Positions 35,442-43,071 of a stretch of 64,000 bases of DNA are shown piece after piece. Each line of letters begins with the position of its first letter. Position 1 is the first letter of the stretch. The DNA is from Thermovenabulum gondwanense. Its GTDB lineage: Bacteria; Bacillota; Thermosediminibacteria; Thermosediminibacterales; Thermosediminibacteraceae. Location of the stretch: assembly GCF_001601575.1 (NCBI RefSeq), contig NZ_LOHZ01000040.1, positions 1 through 64,000 on the forward strand, written 5' to 3'. The notes under the pieces were generated by a model. It was not told the DNA's origin. It made no database searches and saw only the letters and a program-made list of their open reading frames with translations. Position numbers and translations under genes: made by a program.

Positions 35442-35609
35442 TCACCTTTTATCTTCATTTTCATTTCTTTTTTTATCTAAGTAAGCTTTTTTTTCCAAAA
35501 AGAGGGCAAGTCTCGTGGTTTTATTTGAAAGATGACCTACCATATTTTCCCCGTTTCTGAAATATCTTCCTAAGAAGAAACTTCCTTTTCCAGCCCTCTT
35601 ATTTTTCAT
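35442..35609 (-). CDS. 55-residue basic small protein, unknown
   Basis: The ATG at 35609 lies 3 bp after the stop of the CopZ-like gene, and its SD (GGTGA) overlaps that stop, which suggests coupling. A strong terminator follows. The product is very basic, rich in Lys, Arg and Asn, with no membrane segment and no cysteine. No family recognised; a DNA/RNA- or wall-binding role would be a guess. Confidence 0.6.
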   Translation of the reverse strand: MKNKRAGKGSFFLGRYFRNGENMVGHLSNKTTRLALFLEKKAYLDKKRNENEDKR

Positions 35610-35612
35610 AAT

Positions 35613-35828
35613 TTACTCACCTTCGACATCATAACCCGTCTCTTCAATGGTCCGAATTATGTCTCTCTTATCTACCAGGTCACTATCAAAAGAAACTGCA
35701 ACCTTTCCTTCCTTTACAAAGGCTTCCGCAGAAATCACACCGGCCAATTTTTTTAAGGCCGATTCTACGGCATGTTTGCAATGGTTACAGGACATCCCCG
35801 ATACTTTCAAAGTAATTTCATTTTTCAT
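35613..35828 (-). CDS. copZ: CopZ-like heavy-metal-binding protein
   Basis: A 71-residue HMA-fold protein with the metal-binding motif GMSCNHC (residues 11-17) and the typical beta-alpha-beta spacing. It probably carries Cu(I) or another soft metal. No copper ATPase or CsoR gene lies nearby, so partner and metal are inferred. It heads a two-gene unit with a small basic protein. Confidence 0.88.
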   Translation of the reverse strand: MKNEITLKVSGMSCNHCKHAVESALKKLAGVISAEAFVKEGKVAVSFDSDLVDKRDIIRTIEETGYDVEGE

Positions 35829-35938
35829 TTGAATCCCCTCCTGTTTTTTATTTTTCCCCCAAGGATGTTAAATTCATGAGGCAATATAAAAAGTTATAAA
35901 TATAAAATCATATTTTATTCAAAAGGTCACAACCAATA

Positions 35939-35967
35939 TGTTAACTATTTTTTATTATTGGTTGACA
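35939..35967 (+). promoter_or_regulatory. BirA-type biotin operator of bioY
   Basis: TGTTAAC, 14 nt, GGTTGACA: an inverted repeat matching the Firmicute BirA operator form (TTGTTAAC-N14/15-GGTTAACAA) with one change per arm at most. It covers the -35 box of the bioY promoter, so biotin-BirA binding would block transcription. Confidence 0.75.
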
Positions 35968-35990
35968 ATTTCCCCATGAACAAATATAAT
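35962..35990 (+). promoter_or_regulatory. Perfect consensus promoter of bioY
   Basis: TTGACA, 17-nt spacer, TATAAT, about 20 bp upstream of the bioY SD. The -35 hexamer is shared with the right arm of the BirA-like operator. Confidence 0.92.
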
Positions 35991-36009
35991 TAAAGAAAAA
36001 AACAATTTT

Positions 36010-36558
36010 GTGAGGTGGGCCATGAGTATAAGAACTAAGGATCTAATTTTTATCTCTCTTTTTACCTCCATAATGGTGGTAGTTAGCTACATAAAAATTC
36101 CTCTACCTTTCAGCCCGGTTCCCATTACCCTTCAAACCTTCGCAGTCATGCTTGCCGGTTTAATGCTTTCACCATCTTCAGCTTTTCTAAGCATGCTTAT
36201 ATATCTTCTTTTGGGTGCTGCGGGGGTACCTGTTTTTGCAGGTGGGAGAGCCGGACTTAACGTAATTTTAGGTCCCAGCGGGGGGTATCTTCTCAGCTGG
36301 CCCTTCGCAGCATTTTTTATTTCCACTTTTAAAAAAACCTCGAATAATTTCCTTCGTAACTTATTTTTAAATCTTATTTTTGGAGTATTTTTTATATATT
36401 TTATCGGGGTTCCCTATTTAGCTTTTGTTACGCATTTATCTTTAAATAAGGCTATCGCAGTAGGTCTTTTTCCTTTTATTCCCGGTGATATTATAAAAGC
36501 AGTAATTGCAAGCTATTTATATTTTCAATTAAAAAAACCTTTAGAAAAGATTATGTAA
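36010..36558 (+). CDS. bioY: Biotin transporter BioY (ECF S component)
   Basis: A 182-residue membrane protein with about six helices and the BioY motifs LPFSPVPITLQTFAVMLAG and AGGRAGLNVILGPSGGYL. It binds biotin for uptake, alone or with a shared ECF energising module encoded elsewhere. No biotin synthesis genes are nearby. A first ATG at 36022 or this GTG/ATG region follows GAGGTGG. Single-gene unit with its own promoter, operator and terminator. Confidence 0.95.
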   Translation: MRWAMSIRTKDLIFISLFTSIMVVVSYIKIPLPFSPVPITLQTFAVMLAGLMLSPSSAFLSMLIYLLLGAAGVPVFAGGRAGLNVILGPSGGYLLSWPFAAFFISTFKKTSNNFLRNLFLNLIFGVFFIYFIGVPYLAFVTHLSLNKAIAVGLFPFIPGDIIKAVIASYLYFQLKKPLEKIM

Positions 36559-36566
36559 TAATTTAT

Positions 36567-36590
36567 AAGCCCTTTCGGGCTTTTTTTTTT
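36567..36590 (+). terminator. Terminator of bioY
   Basis: AAGCCC / GGGCTT stem with a 4-nt loop, then ten T. Confidence 0.92.
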
Positions 36591-36662
36591 GCCTTTCACC
36601 ACCTGCATATAATAATCATATTATAATATCGCAAAAAAATAAATTCCTGGAGGTAGATAATA

Positions 36663-36827
36663 ATGTCGGAAAGCAAGAAGGGTTTTTATATAGATATAAA
36701 GCTTGCCCAGGTATATATCCTCATGCAAATGTACGGTGAAACCTTTGAAATTAGAACCGCTCTCAGAAACGGCACTTTATTTCCAGAGCTTTACAGACCT
36801 TTTCCACCTCAAACTTTTCAAGAATAA
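36663..36827 (+). CDS. cotJA: Spore coat-associated protein CotJA (short form)
   Basis: A 54-residue protein. The central and C-terminal part (KLAQVYILMQMYGETFEIRT, then ALRNGTLFPELYRPFPP) matches the conserved C-terminal half of CotJA. The Pro-rich N-terminus of the 82-residue Bacillus protein is missing. SD TGGAGGTAG lies upstream. First gene of cotJABC, which contributes to the inner spore coat. Confidence 0.85.
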   Translation: MSESKKGFYIDIKLAQVYILMQMYGETFEIRTALRNGTLFPELYRPFPPQTFQE

Positions 36828-36847
36828 ATAAAAGGAGGTAAAACATT

Positions 36848-37108
36848 ATGTCCCATCATAATAAAGATATGGTAGATAAATTAAAAAATATTATGGCCGT
36901 GGACTTCGCCGTATGGGAACTTTCTCTCTTTCTGGATACCCATCCGGATGAAAGGAGAGCCATTGAAGATCATAATAAATATGTTAGATTATCCTATCAA
37001 TTAAAAAATGAATACGAATCAACTTACGGACCGATGAGGCTTGACAGCATTAGCCCGTACCCCTATAAATATATTAATTCCCCCTGGCCCTGGGAAATTG
37101 AATATTAG
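36848..37108 (+). CDS. cotJB: Spore coat protein CotJB
   Basis: An 86-residue protein of the CotJB family: VDFAVWELSLFLDTHPDERRAIEDHNKY and a C-terminal WPWEIEY. SD AAAGGAGG. It lies between cotJA and cotJC in the usual operon and is needed for coat assembly of CotJC in Bacillus. Confidence 0.93.
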   Translation: MSHHNKDMVDKLKNIMAVDFAVWELSLFLDTHPDERRAIEDHNKYVRLSYQLKNEYESTYGPMRLDSISPYPYKYINSPWPWEIEY

Positions 37109-37120
37109 GAGGGAACAGGA

Positions 37121-37696
37121 ATGTGGTACTATGAAAAGAAATTGCAGTACCCAGCAAATGTAAGCAGAACCGACCTGGGAATGGCCAAATTTTTATTTGC
37201 CCAGTACGGAGGACCTGATAGCGAGCTTGCTGCGGCGGTAAGGTACCTTACACAAAGATATACCATGCCAATACCTCAGGCAAAAGCCCTTTTAACCGAT
37301 ATAGGTACAGAAGAACTGGCACACTGGGAAATTATAGGCACTTTAATATATAAATTAACCTGCGGTGCTACGCCCGAACAGATGAGAAACGCCGGATTGG
37401 GCGATCATTTCGCCCAACACGACAACGCTCTTTACCCCCACGACGCTGCGGGCGTTCCCTTCACAGCAGCGTATATTGCCTCCACCGGGGATCCCATCGC
37501 TGACCTTCATGAGGATTTAGCTGCAGAGCAAAAGGCAAGAACAACATATGAAAAGTTAATTACTCTGACCAATGACGCCGGTGTAATTGCTGCACTGTCC
37601 TTTTTAAGAGAAAGGGAAGTAGTTCATTTCCAGAGATTTGGCGAAGTGCTTATGCTGGTACAGGAACACTATCAGCATAAACACATATTCTACTAA
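37121..37696 (+). CDS. cotJC: CotJC, manganese-catalase-like spore coat protein
   Basis: A 191-residue protein with the ferritin-like four-helix fold of Mn catalases. Metal-ligand style residues are visible in DIGTEELAHWEII and in REREVVHFQRFGE (ExxH pairs). It is a spore coat component with possible peroxide-removing activity. SD GGAGGGAACAGG. Last gene of cotJABC, followed by a strong terminator. Confidence 0.95.
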   Translation: MWYYEKKLQYPANVSRTDLGMAKFLFAQYGGPDSELAAAVRYLTQRYTMPIPQAKALLTDIGTEELAHWEIIGTLIYKLTCGATPEQMRNAGLGDHFAQHDNALYPHDAAGVPFTAAYIASTGDPIADLHEDLAAEQKARTTYEKLITLTNDAGVIAALSFLREREVVHFQRFGEVLMLVQEHYQHKHIFY

Positions 37697-37717
37697 AAGT
37701 CAAAAAGACCTAATTTT

Positions 37718-37767
37718 AAAAGCCTTAAAGGGAAATTACTAAATTTCCCTTTAAGGCTTTTTTTAAA
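37718..37767. terminator. Bidirectional terminator between cotJC and rnfB
   Basis: A near-perfect 19-bp stem (AAAGCCTTAAAGGGAAATT and its complement) with a 4-nt loop and T-runs on both strands. It serves the converging cotJ and rnf operons. Confidence 0.92.
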
Positions 37768-37769
37768 TG

Positions 37770-38759
37770 CTAATTCCTTTCCATTTTTATAGCTTTTTTA
37801 GGACATTTTTCTGCGCAAACACCGCAACCAATGCAAAGGTCCGTTTGTACCTCATGTTTCTTTTTTATTTCCCCGGTTATTGCATTTACAGGACAATTCT
37901 TGGCACAAATAGTACAACCTATGCAAGCATCGGTTATTTCCGCTTTTTTCCTTTTATCAAACTTTGCAGTGATAATTTTTGTAGGACATTTTTCTACGCA
38001 AAGCATACAATTTGTACATTTTTCATAATCAATCACCGCTACATTGTTAACCACATGTATTGCATCAAACGGACAGACTTTTTCACATTGCTTGCAGGCG
38101 ATACATCCTACTTTGCATACATCTTTTGTATCTTTGCCTTTCATCGTAGCCCTGCATCTTACGTGCACTTCATTTTTTAAGGGTGAAAGAGCAATCACCA
38201 TTTTAGGACAGGCTTTTACACAAAGCCCGCATCCTGTGCATTTTTCCTCATCTATAACGGGCAGACCATCTTCCGACATATTTATTGCTCCTACCGGGCA
38301 TACCTTTTCACAGTCTCCAAAACCGATACATGCAAAGGTACAGGCTTTAGGACCTCCGTTCACCAGGGAAGCTGCCCTACAGGTCTTTATTCCGAAATAC
38401 TCGGATTTAAATTTCGCATTATTGGCATTTCCTTGGCATAACACCCGTGCTACTTTTTTATCCTTTGTTTCGCCTTCAGCTTTCACTCCCATAATATCCG
38501 CTATTTTTGCAGCAACTTTTGGTCCCCCAACGACGCAAGCACTTACGGAAGCCTTTCCTTCGACAATCGCTTTTGCCAGACCCGAACATCCTGGATATCC
38601 GCATGCACCGCAGTTTGCCCCCGGTAAAGCGGCCAATATCTCGTCCACCTTGGGATCGGTTTCAACGGCAAATTTCTTTGAAGCAATTACCAGTCCGCTT
38701 CCCAGCACGAGGCCAAGTCCACCCATGCTTATCATTGCCAGAGCTATTAAGTTGGCCAT
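37770..38759 (-). CDS. rnfB: Rnf complex subunit RnfB, six ferredoxin motifs
   Basis: A 329-residue electron-input subunit of the Rnf ferredoxin:NAD+ oxidoreductase. An N-terminal membrane helix is followed by the Fe4S domain (GANCGACGYPGCSGL) and then six CxxCxxCxxxCP-type ferredoxin motifs, the last two near the C-terminus. Proteobacterial RnfB has two; the long form is like that of acetogens. The ATG at 38759 follows GGAGGTG; an upstream GTG overlaps the SD. Last gene of rnfCDGEAB. Confidence 0.95.
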   Translation of the reverse strand: MANLIALAMISMGGLGLVLGSGLVIASKKFAVETDPKVDEILAALPGANCGACGYPGCSGLAKAIVEGKASVSACVVGGPKVAAKIADIMGVKAEGETKDKKVARVLCQGNANNAKFKSEYFGIKTCRAASLVNGGPKACTFACIGFGDCEKVCPVGAINMSEDGLPVIDEEKCTGCGLCVKACPKMVIALSPLKNEVHVRCRATMKGKDTKDVCKVGCIACKQCEKVCPFDAIHVVNNVAVIDYEKCTNCMLCVEKCPTKIITAKFDKRKKAEITDACIGCTICAKNCPVNAITGEIKKKHEVQTDLCIGCGVCAEKCPKKAIKMERN

Positions 38760-38789
38760 ACAATTCACCTCCTGGTAAAAAAAATATCC

Positions 38790-39377
38790 TTATAGCGGAA
38801 CAAGTCCCGCAAATCCCATAAAAATCATAGCAAGTAGCCCTGCTGTAATGAAGACGATGGCAGGACCTTTCAACGCTTCTGGAACATCAGCAAATTCCAA
38901 ATCTTCCCTTATTCCTGCCATTAAAGCAAGAGCTAAGGTAAACCCAAGTCCTGCACCCAGGCCGAAAGCAATGCTTTGAATTAAATTGTAGCTTTTGGAA
39001 GGAATTAATAGAGCGACCCCAAGCACGATACAGTTGGTAGTAATCAGGGGAAGGTAAATTCCAAAAGCATTGTACAAGGGTGGACTTATTTTTAATACTA
39101 CCATTTCCACAAGCTGTACGAGAGAGGCAATGACCAGAATAAACGATACGATCTGTAAAAAAGCATCCAAGCCAAAAGGTGCCAATATATAATTTTGAAT
39201 GAAATACGCCGCTACCGCAGTCATTGTTAGAACAAAGGTGGTCGCCATTCCCATACCCAGCGCGGTTTCGGTTTTGCTTGAAACGCCGAGGAATGGACAC
39301 TGTCCTAAATACCTGGATAATACGAAATTATTTACAAGTACCGAACCGATTATTATAAATAAAATTTCCTTTAACAA
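38790..39377 (-). CDS. rnfA: Rnf complex membrane subunit RnfA
   Basis: A 195-residue protein with six membrane helices, of the RnfA/NqrE family. Conserved segments are VNNFVLSRYLGQCPFLGVS near the N-terminus and LITTNCIVLGVALL in the middle; the cysteines of these two can bind the intramembrane Fe-S cluster shared with RnfE. TTG start with SD GGGAGGTG. Confidence 0.95.
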   Translation of the reverse strand: MLKEILFIIIGSVLVNNFVLSRYLGQCPFLGVSSKTETALGMGMATTFVLTMTAVAAYFIQNYILAPFGLDAFLQIVSFILVIASLVQLVEMVVLKISPPLYNAFGIYLPLITTNCIVLGVALLIPSKSYNLIQSIAFGLGAGLGFTLALALMAGIREDLEFADVPEALKGPAIVFITAGLLAMIFMGFAGLVPL

Positions 39378-39394
39378 CTCAATTCACCTCCCAA

Positions 39395-40012
39395 TCAGCA
39401 GTTATGGCAGCCGTCGTTCTTTGGCGATTTTCTCGTTATAAGGTTCATCAATCCCACCAGAATCCCCATTACAAAGAAAGCTCCGGGAGGAAGAAGCATA
39501 ATTACCCATTGAGTAAAATTCTGTCCGAACAAAGGTACATCAAAGATCGTCCCGTTTCCTAAAATTTCTCTTACCATGCTTATTACCGTTATCGCCCAGG
39601 CATAACCAAGTCCCATTCCCAGGGCATCGGCAGTAGCTCTTAACACATTTACCTTTGAAGCAAAGGCTTCAGCTCTTGCAAGGACTATACAGTTAACAAC
39701 TATTAAAGGAATGAAAATACCCATTACCTGATATAAAGCGGGGAAATACGCTTTCATTACCAGGTCTACGATGGTTGTAAAGGTAGCCACTACGATAATA
39801 TAGCAGGGAATCCTCACCTTTGAGGGTATAATATTTTTTAAAAGGGAAATCAATATGCTTGAACAGGTTAATACGAAAGTCAAAGCAAGTCCCATAGCTA
39901 TTCCATTTTTTGCTGCGGTAGTAACAGCCAAAGCCGAGCATATTCCGATAACCATTCTAAAGATAGGATTTTCATTCCATAATCCGTTAACAAAATCTTT
40001 AATCAATTGCAT
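39395..40012 (-). CDS. rnfE: Rnf complex membrane subunit RnfE
   Basis: A 205-residue protein with six membrane helices, of the RnfE/NqrD family, with the conserved IPLIVVNCIVLARAEAFA segment and LGICSAL-type N-terminal cysteine region. It forms the antiporter-like core with RnfA. Start codon overlaps the rnfG stop (ATGA type); SD GGAGGTGAG. Confidence 0.95.
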   Translation of the reverse strand: MQLIKDFVNGLWNENPIFRMVIGICSALAVTTAAKNGIAMGLALTFVLTCSSILISLLKNIIPSKVRIPCYIIVVATFTTIVDLVMKAYFPALYQVMGIFIPLIVVNCIVLARAEAFASKVNVLRATADALGMGLGYAWAITVISMVREILGNGTIFDVPLFGQNFTQWVIMLLPPGAFFVMGILVGLMNLITRKSPKNDGCHNC

Positions 40013-40554
40013 CAGAACTCACCTCCTACGGGATATATTTTAGTCACTTCTTCCAGGGTAGATTTTATTGCCTTTGCAACGGCCGTAGGAGAAATAGTTG
40101 CACCGGTAATAACCTTAACATCTTTTTTGGGAGCGAATTCGTCTTTTACCGATTTCCCTTTGAACTGTTCCGTAAAAGAAGGTTCTTTTATCTTAGCACC
40201 AAGCCCCGGTGTTTCGGACATAGAAAGAATTTCTATTCCCGTTAATTTTCCCTCTTTGGGGTTATATCCCACCATTATTTCAATAGGCCCTGAAAAACCG
40301 CTCCCCACAGCTTTGAAAGCTATACCCTTTTTATTACCCTGATTATCCATACCGATATAAAAAGTCATTCCATCCTTTTGGACTTCTTCCATTTTTTCAG
40401 CACCGGGAATTACTTTTAACACAGAACTCTCCAAAGCCTCTTTTGCCTGTTGCTGTATTTTGGGATAGGTAGCCTGATACGTGAAAGCAAGGAGGGCACC
40501 GGCCACGAGTGCGATCATCATTAACACAACAACCATTTTCACCGGTTGATTCAT
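40012..40554 (-). CDS. rnfG: Rnf complex FMN-binding subunit RnfG
   Basis: A 180-residue protein with one N-terminal membrane helix (about 6-27) and an FMN-binding domain outside the membrane. The flavinylation motif is VITGATISPTAV near residue 160, whose Thr receives FMN from ApbE. An apbE gene lies in this window (52241). It overlaps rnfE and rnfD by 1-4 bp. Confidence 0.95.
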   Translation of the reverse strand: MNQPVKMVVVLMMIALVAGALLAFTYQATYPKIQQQAKEALESSVLKVIPGAEKMEEVQKDGMTFYIGMDNQGNKKGIAFKAVGSGFSGPIEIMVGYNPKEGKLTGIEILSMSETPGLGAKIKEPSFTEQFKGKSVKDEFAPKKDVKVITGATISPTAVAKAIKSTLEEVTKIYPVGGEF

Positions 40555-41474
40555 TTTGCTTTCACCTCCCCGTAAATTCTGGGCACGGTTAATCTGTTAA
40601 TAATCGGTGTAAAAGCGTTCATTAAAAGAATCGAGAAAGAAACTCCTTCGGGATATCCCCCGTAAAATCTTATAATTACCGTAAACAAACCGCAGCCAAT
40701 GCCAAAAATGATTTTCCCCAAACGGCTTATAGGAGAAGTAACCATATCAGTTGCCATAAAGAAGGCACCGAGCATTAAGCCGCCCGAGAGAAGCTGCAAT
40801 ACGGGATCCCTTCCCAGTAAGAACGATAAAACTGCTACCGTAGCAAGATATGAAAGTGGTGTTCTGAAATCCACATATCCCCGGTATATGAGGTATAATC
40901 CTCCTATTATTATCATTATTGCGGAAGTTTCTCCTAAGGAGCCTCCGGTCCTTCCTATTAACAAATTAAAATAATCGGTGGTTACGTGCTGCATCTTATA
41001 AAGCATCAATGGTGTCGCTCCGGTAGTGCCATCAACGGGGTTTATCCATTTAGTCATTTGAACGGGAAAAGTTATCATTAGAAATACCCTGCCTATTAAA
41101 GCCGGGTTAAAAGGATTTGACCCTATGCCACCGTAAATTTGTTTACCCAGCGAAATTGCCACAGCGGAGCCTACAACAGCCATCCATAAAGGCAGTCCCG
41201 GCGGGAGATTCAAGGCCAGTAAAATACCCGTTACCAGTGCACTTCCGTCCCATATAGTAATTTTTTTCCCTCTAAGCATCTGAAACAGGGCTTCGGTAAT
41301 TATACAGGCCAAAGAAGTGGTAATTACTAAAAGCAAAGCTCTTATCCCAAAAAAATATACACCTGCAGCGGTCGGAAGCAGTAAAGCCCCTGCCACAGTA
41401 TACATTATTTTGGAAACACTTTCTCCCGAATGTATATGGGGAGAAGAAGTCGTTATAAACTTATAGTCCTGCAT
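40551..41474 (-). CDS. rnfD: Rnf complex subunit RnfD
   Basis: A 307-residue polytopic membrane subunit, of the RnfD/NqrB family, with the covalent-FMN motif DGTTGATPLM near residue 155. It takes part in ion translocation (Na+ or H+). The coupling ion cannot be read from this sequence. SD GGAGGCG. Overlaps rnfG. Confidence 0.95.
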   Translation of the reverse strand: MQDYKFITTSSPHIHSGESVSKIMYTVAGALLLPTAAGVYFFGIRALLLVITTSLACIITEALFQMLRGKKITIWDGSALVTGILLALNLPPGLPLWMAVVGSAVAISLGKQIYGGIGSNPFNPALIGRVFLMITFPVQMTKWINPVDGTTGATPLMLYKMQHVTTDYFNLLIGRTGGSLGETSAIMIIIGGLYLIYRGYVDFRTPLSYLATVAVLSFLLGRDPVLQLLSGGLMLGAFFMATDMVTSPISRLGKIIFGIGCGLFTVIIRFYGGYPEGVSFSILLMNAFTPIINRLTVPRIYGEVKAK

Positions 41475-41489
41475 TTTTTCGCCTCCATT

Positions 41490-42806
41490 CTATTTCTTTT
41501 TCGACATTACTATGTTATTTTTAGCAAGTCTTATCCACTGGGTAAGGGGTATATGAGCTGGGCAAACATAAGCGCAGCATCCACATTCGATGCAATCCAT
41601 CGCATGATACTGCTCGGCTTCAATCCATTTACCCTTCTGGGCAAATTTCGCAAGTGTAGTTGGTAATAGATGAATTGGACATGCATCCACGCATTTTGCA
41701 CATCTAATGCAATTGGATGGTTCCTCAACATTCACATCTTTCTTTTGAAGAACGAGTATTCCGGAAGTTCCTTTTATAACGGGTACATCCAGTAATCCCT
41801 GAGCAAGGCCCATCATAGGCCCTCCCATAATGACCTTCCCAACCTCGCCTTTAAACCCACCGCATTGCTCAATAATTTCATTAAAGGGAGTACCAATTCT
41901 AATAAGAAGGTTTTTAGGCTCATTTACTCCCGTTCCCGTTACGGTTGTAATCCTTTCTATTAAGGGCATACCTGTCTTTAAAGCCTTAGCTATTGCCGCA
42001 CAGGTACCCGCATTATCAACTATAACATGCACATCCATGGGGAGCCCGCCGGAAGGAACTTCCCTTCCTGTAATCGCATTAATAAGTTGTTTTTCTCCCC
42101 CCTGCGGATATTTTGTATCAAGTTCAACCACTTCGATACCTTCAAATCCTTTGGCAGCTTTTTTTATTGCCTCAATTGCATCGGGTTTGTTGTTCTCAAT
42201 TCCTATATAACCCTTTTTAACTCCGGTTGCTTTCATAATAGCAAGAAGGCCAAAAACTACGTCCTCCGGGTGCTCTACCATCAAACGATGGTCTGAAGTC
42301 AGATATGGTTCACATTCCGCACCATTTACGATAATGGTGTCTATTGTTTTTCCCGACGGAGGTGATAATTTAACCTGAGTGGGGAATCCCGCACCACCCA
42401 TTCCAACTATGCCGGCTTCCCTTATTATGGTTTTGATTTCATCGGGAGTTAGTTCTTCCAGCGGCTTTGGAGGATTAATCCCTTCGTATATTTCGTCCTT
42501 TCCATCCGACTCAATTACCACAGACATTACAAGAGCCCCTGAAGGATGCGGTCTTGGTTCAATTGCTATTACCTTCCCCGATACACTGGCATGCACGGGA
42601 GCAGAGACCGGTGCCTTTGCTTCACCTATTTTTTGCCCGACCTTTACCGTATCCCCTACTTTTACGATAGGTTCGCAGGGTGCCCCCACATGCTGGCTCA
42701 TGGGAATAATCACTTTTGAAGGAAGCTTTGCTCTTTCAACGGGTTTTCTATTTGTATACTCTTTATTATACTCAGGGTGAATCCCGCCCTTAAAAGTTTT
42801 AAGCAT
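41490..42806 (-). CDS. rnfC: Rnf complex subunit RnfC (NADH site)
   Basis: A 438-residue soluble subunit with an N-terminal RnfC barrel, a NuoF-like Rossmann and SLBB part (GMGGAGFPTQVKL, near residue 135), and two [4Fe-4S] motifs at the C-terminus (CIRCAKCVDACP, CIECGCCAYVCP). It exchanges electrons with NAD(H). The ATG at 42806 follows GGAGGTG. First gene of rnfCDGEAB. Confidence 0.95.
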   Translation of the reverse strand: MLKTFKGGIHPEYNKEYTNRKPVERAKLPSKVIIPMSQHVGAPCEPIVKVGDTVKVGQKIGEAKAPVSAPVHASVSGKVIAIEPRPHPSGALVMSVVIESDGKDEIYEGINPPKPLEELTPDEIKTIIREAGIVGMGGAGFPTQVKLSPPSGKTIDTIIVNGAECEPYLTSDHRLMVEHPEDVVFGLLAIMKATGVKKGYIGIENNKPDAIEAIKKAAKGFEGIEVVELDTKYPQGGEKQLINAITGREVPSGGLPMDVHVIVDNAGTCAAIAKALKTGMPLIERITTVTGTGVNEPKNLLIRIGTPFNEIIEQCGGFKGEVGKVIMGGPMMGLAQGLLDVPVIKGTSGILVLQKKDVNVEEPSNCIRCAKCVDACPIHLLPTTLAKFAQKGKWIEAEQYHAMDCIECGCCAYVCPAHIPLTQWIRLAKNNIVMSKKK

Positions 42807-42991
42807 AATCACCTCTCCTCTCAGTTTAAAAAACCTTTTATATATTCGACATTCTTCTTTTAAAACCTTTTAATTAAAAAAAATATTTTTTTCACAAGTA
42901 TCATGTATACAAAAAAAGCAAACACTAAAAAAATTATACAATAAATCCTTATTAATTTCTATCAAATTGTTTTAAATATCCATGTATAAAA
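42807..42991 (-). promoter_or_regulatory. Upstream region of the rnf operon
   Basis: An AT-rich stretch between hydA and rnfC. It holds, on the minus strand, TGTATAATTT (a -10-like box near 42935), a Rex half-site TTGTGAA (42897-42891), a second half-site TTGTTAA (42998-42992, in the hydA terminator tail) and a Spo0A-box-like TGTCGAA (42851-42845). No full promoter with good spacing was found. Confidence 0.4.
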
Positions 42992-43025
42992 TTAACAAAA
43001 AACCCCGCCTTTTCAGACGAGGTTC
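42992..43025 (-). terminator. Terminator after hydA
   Basis: AACCTCGTC / GGCGGGGTT, 9-bp stem with two wobble pairs, loop of 6-7 nt and six T on the minus strand. It separates the hyd operon from rnf. Confidence 0.8.
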
Positions 43026-43071
43026 TATCAAACAACACCCTATACTAATTTTTATGATTTTTTACACTCAT

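Noticed and set aside
36601-36640. Sigma-E or sigma-K promoter for cotJABC
   Set aside because: AT-rich words such as CATATTAT occur, but no -35/-10 pair with acceptable spacing was found.
37767-38821. Long plus-strand frames opposite rnfB (137, 244 and 104 codons)
   Set aside because: Their length comes from the cysteine- and glycine-rich codons of rnfB on the other strand; the real gene has SD, domains and operon context.
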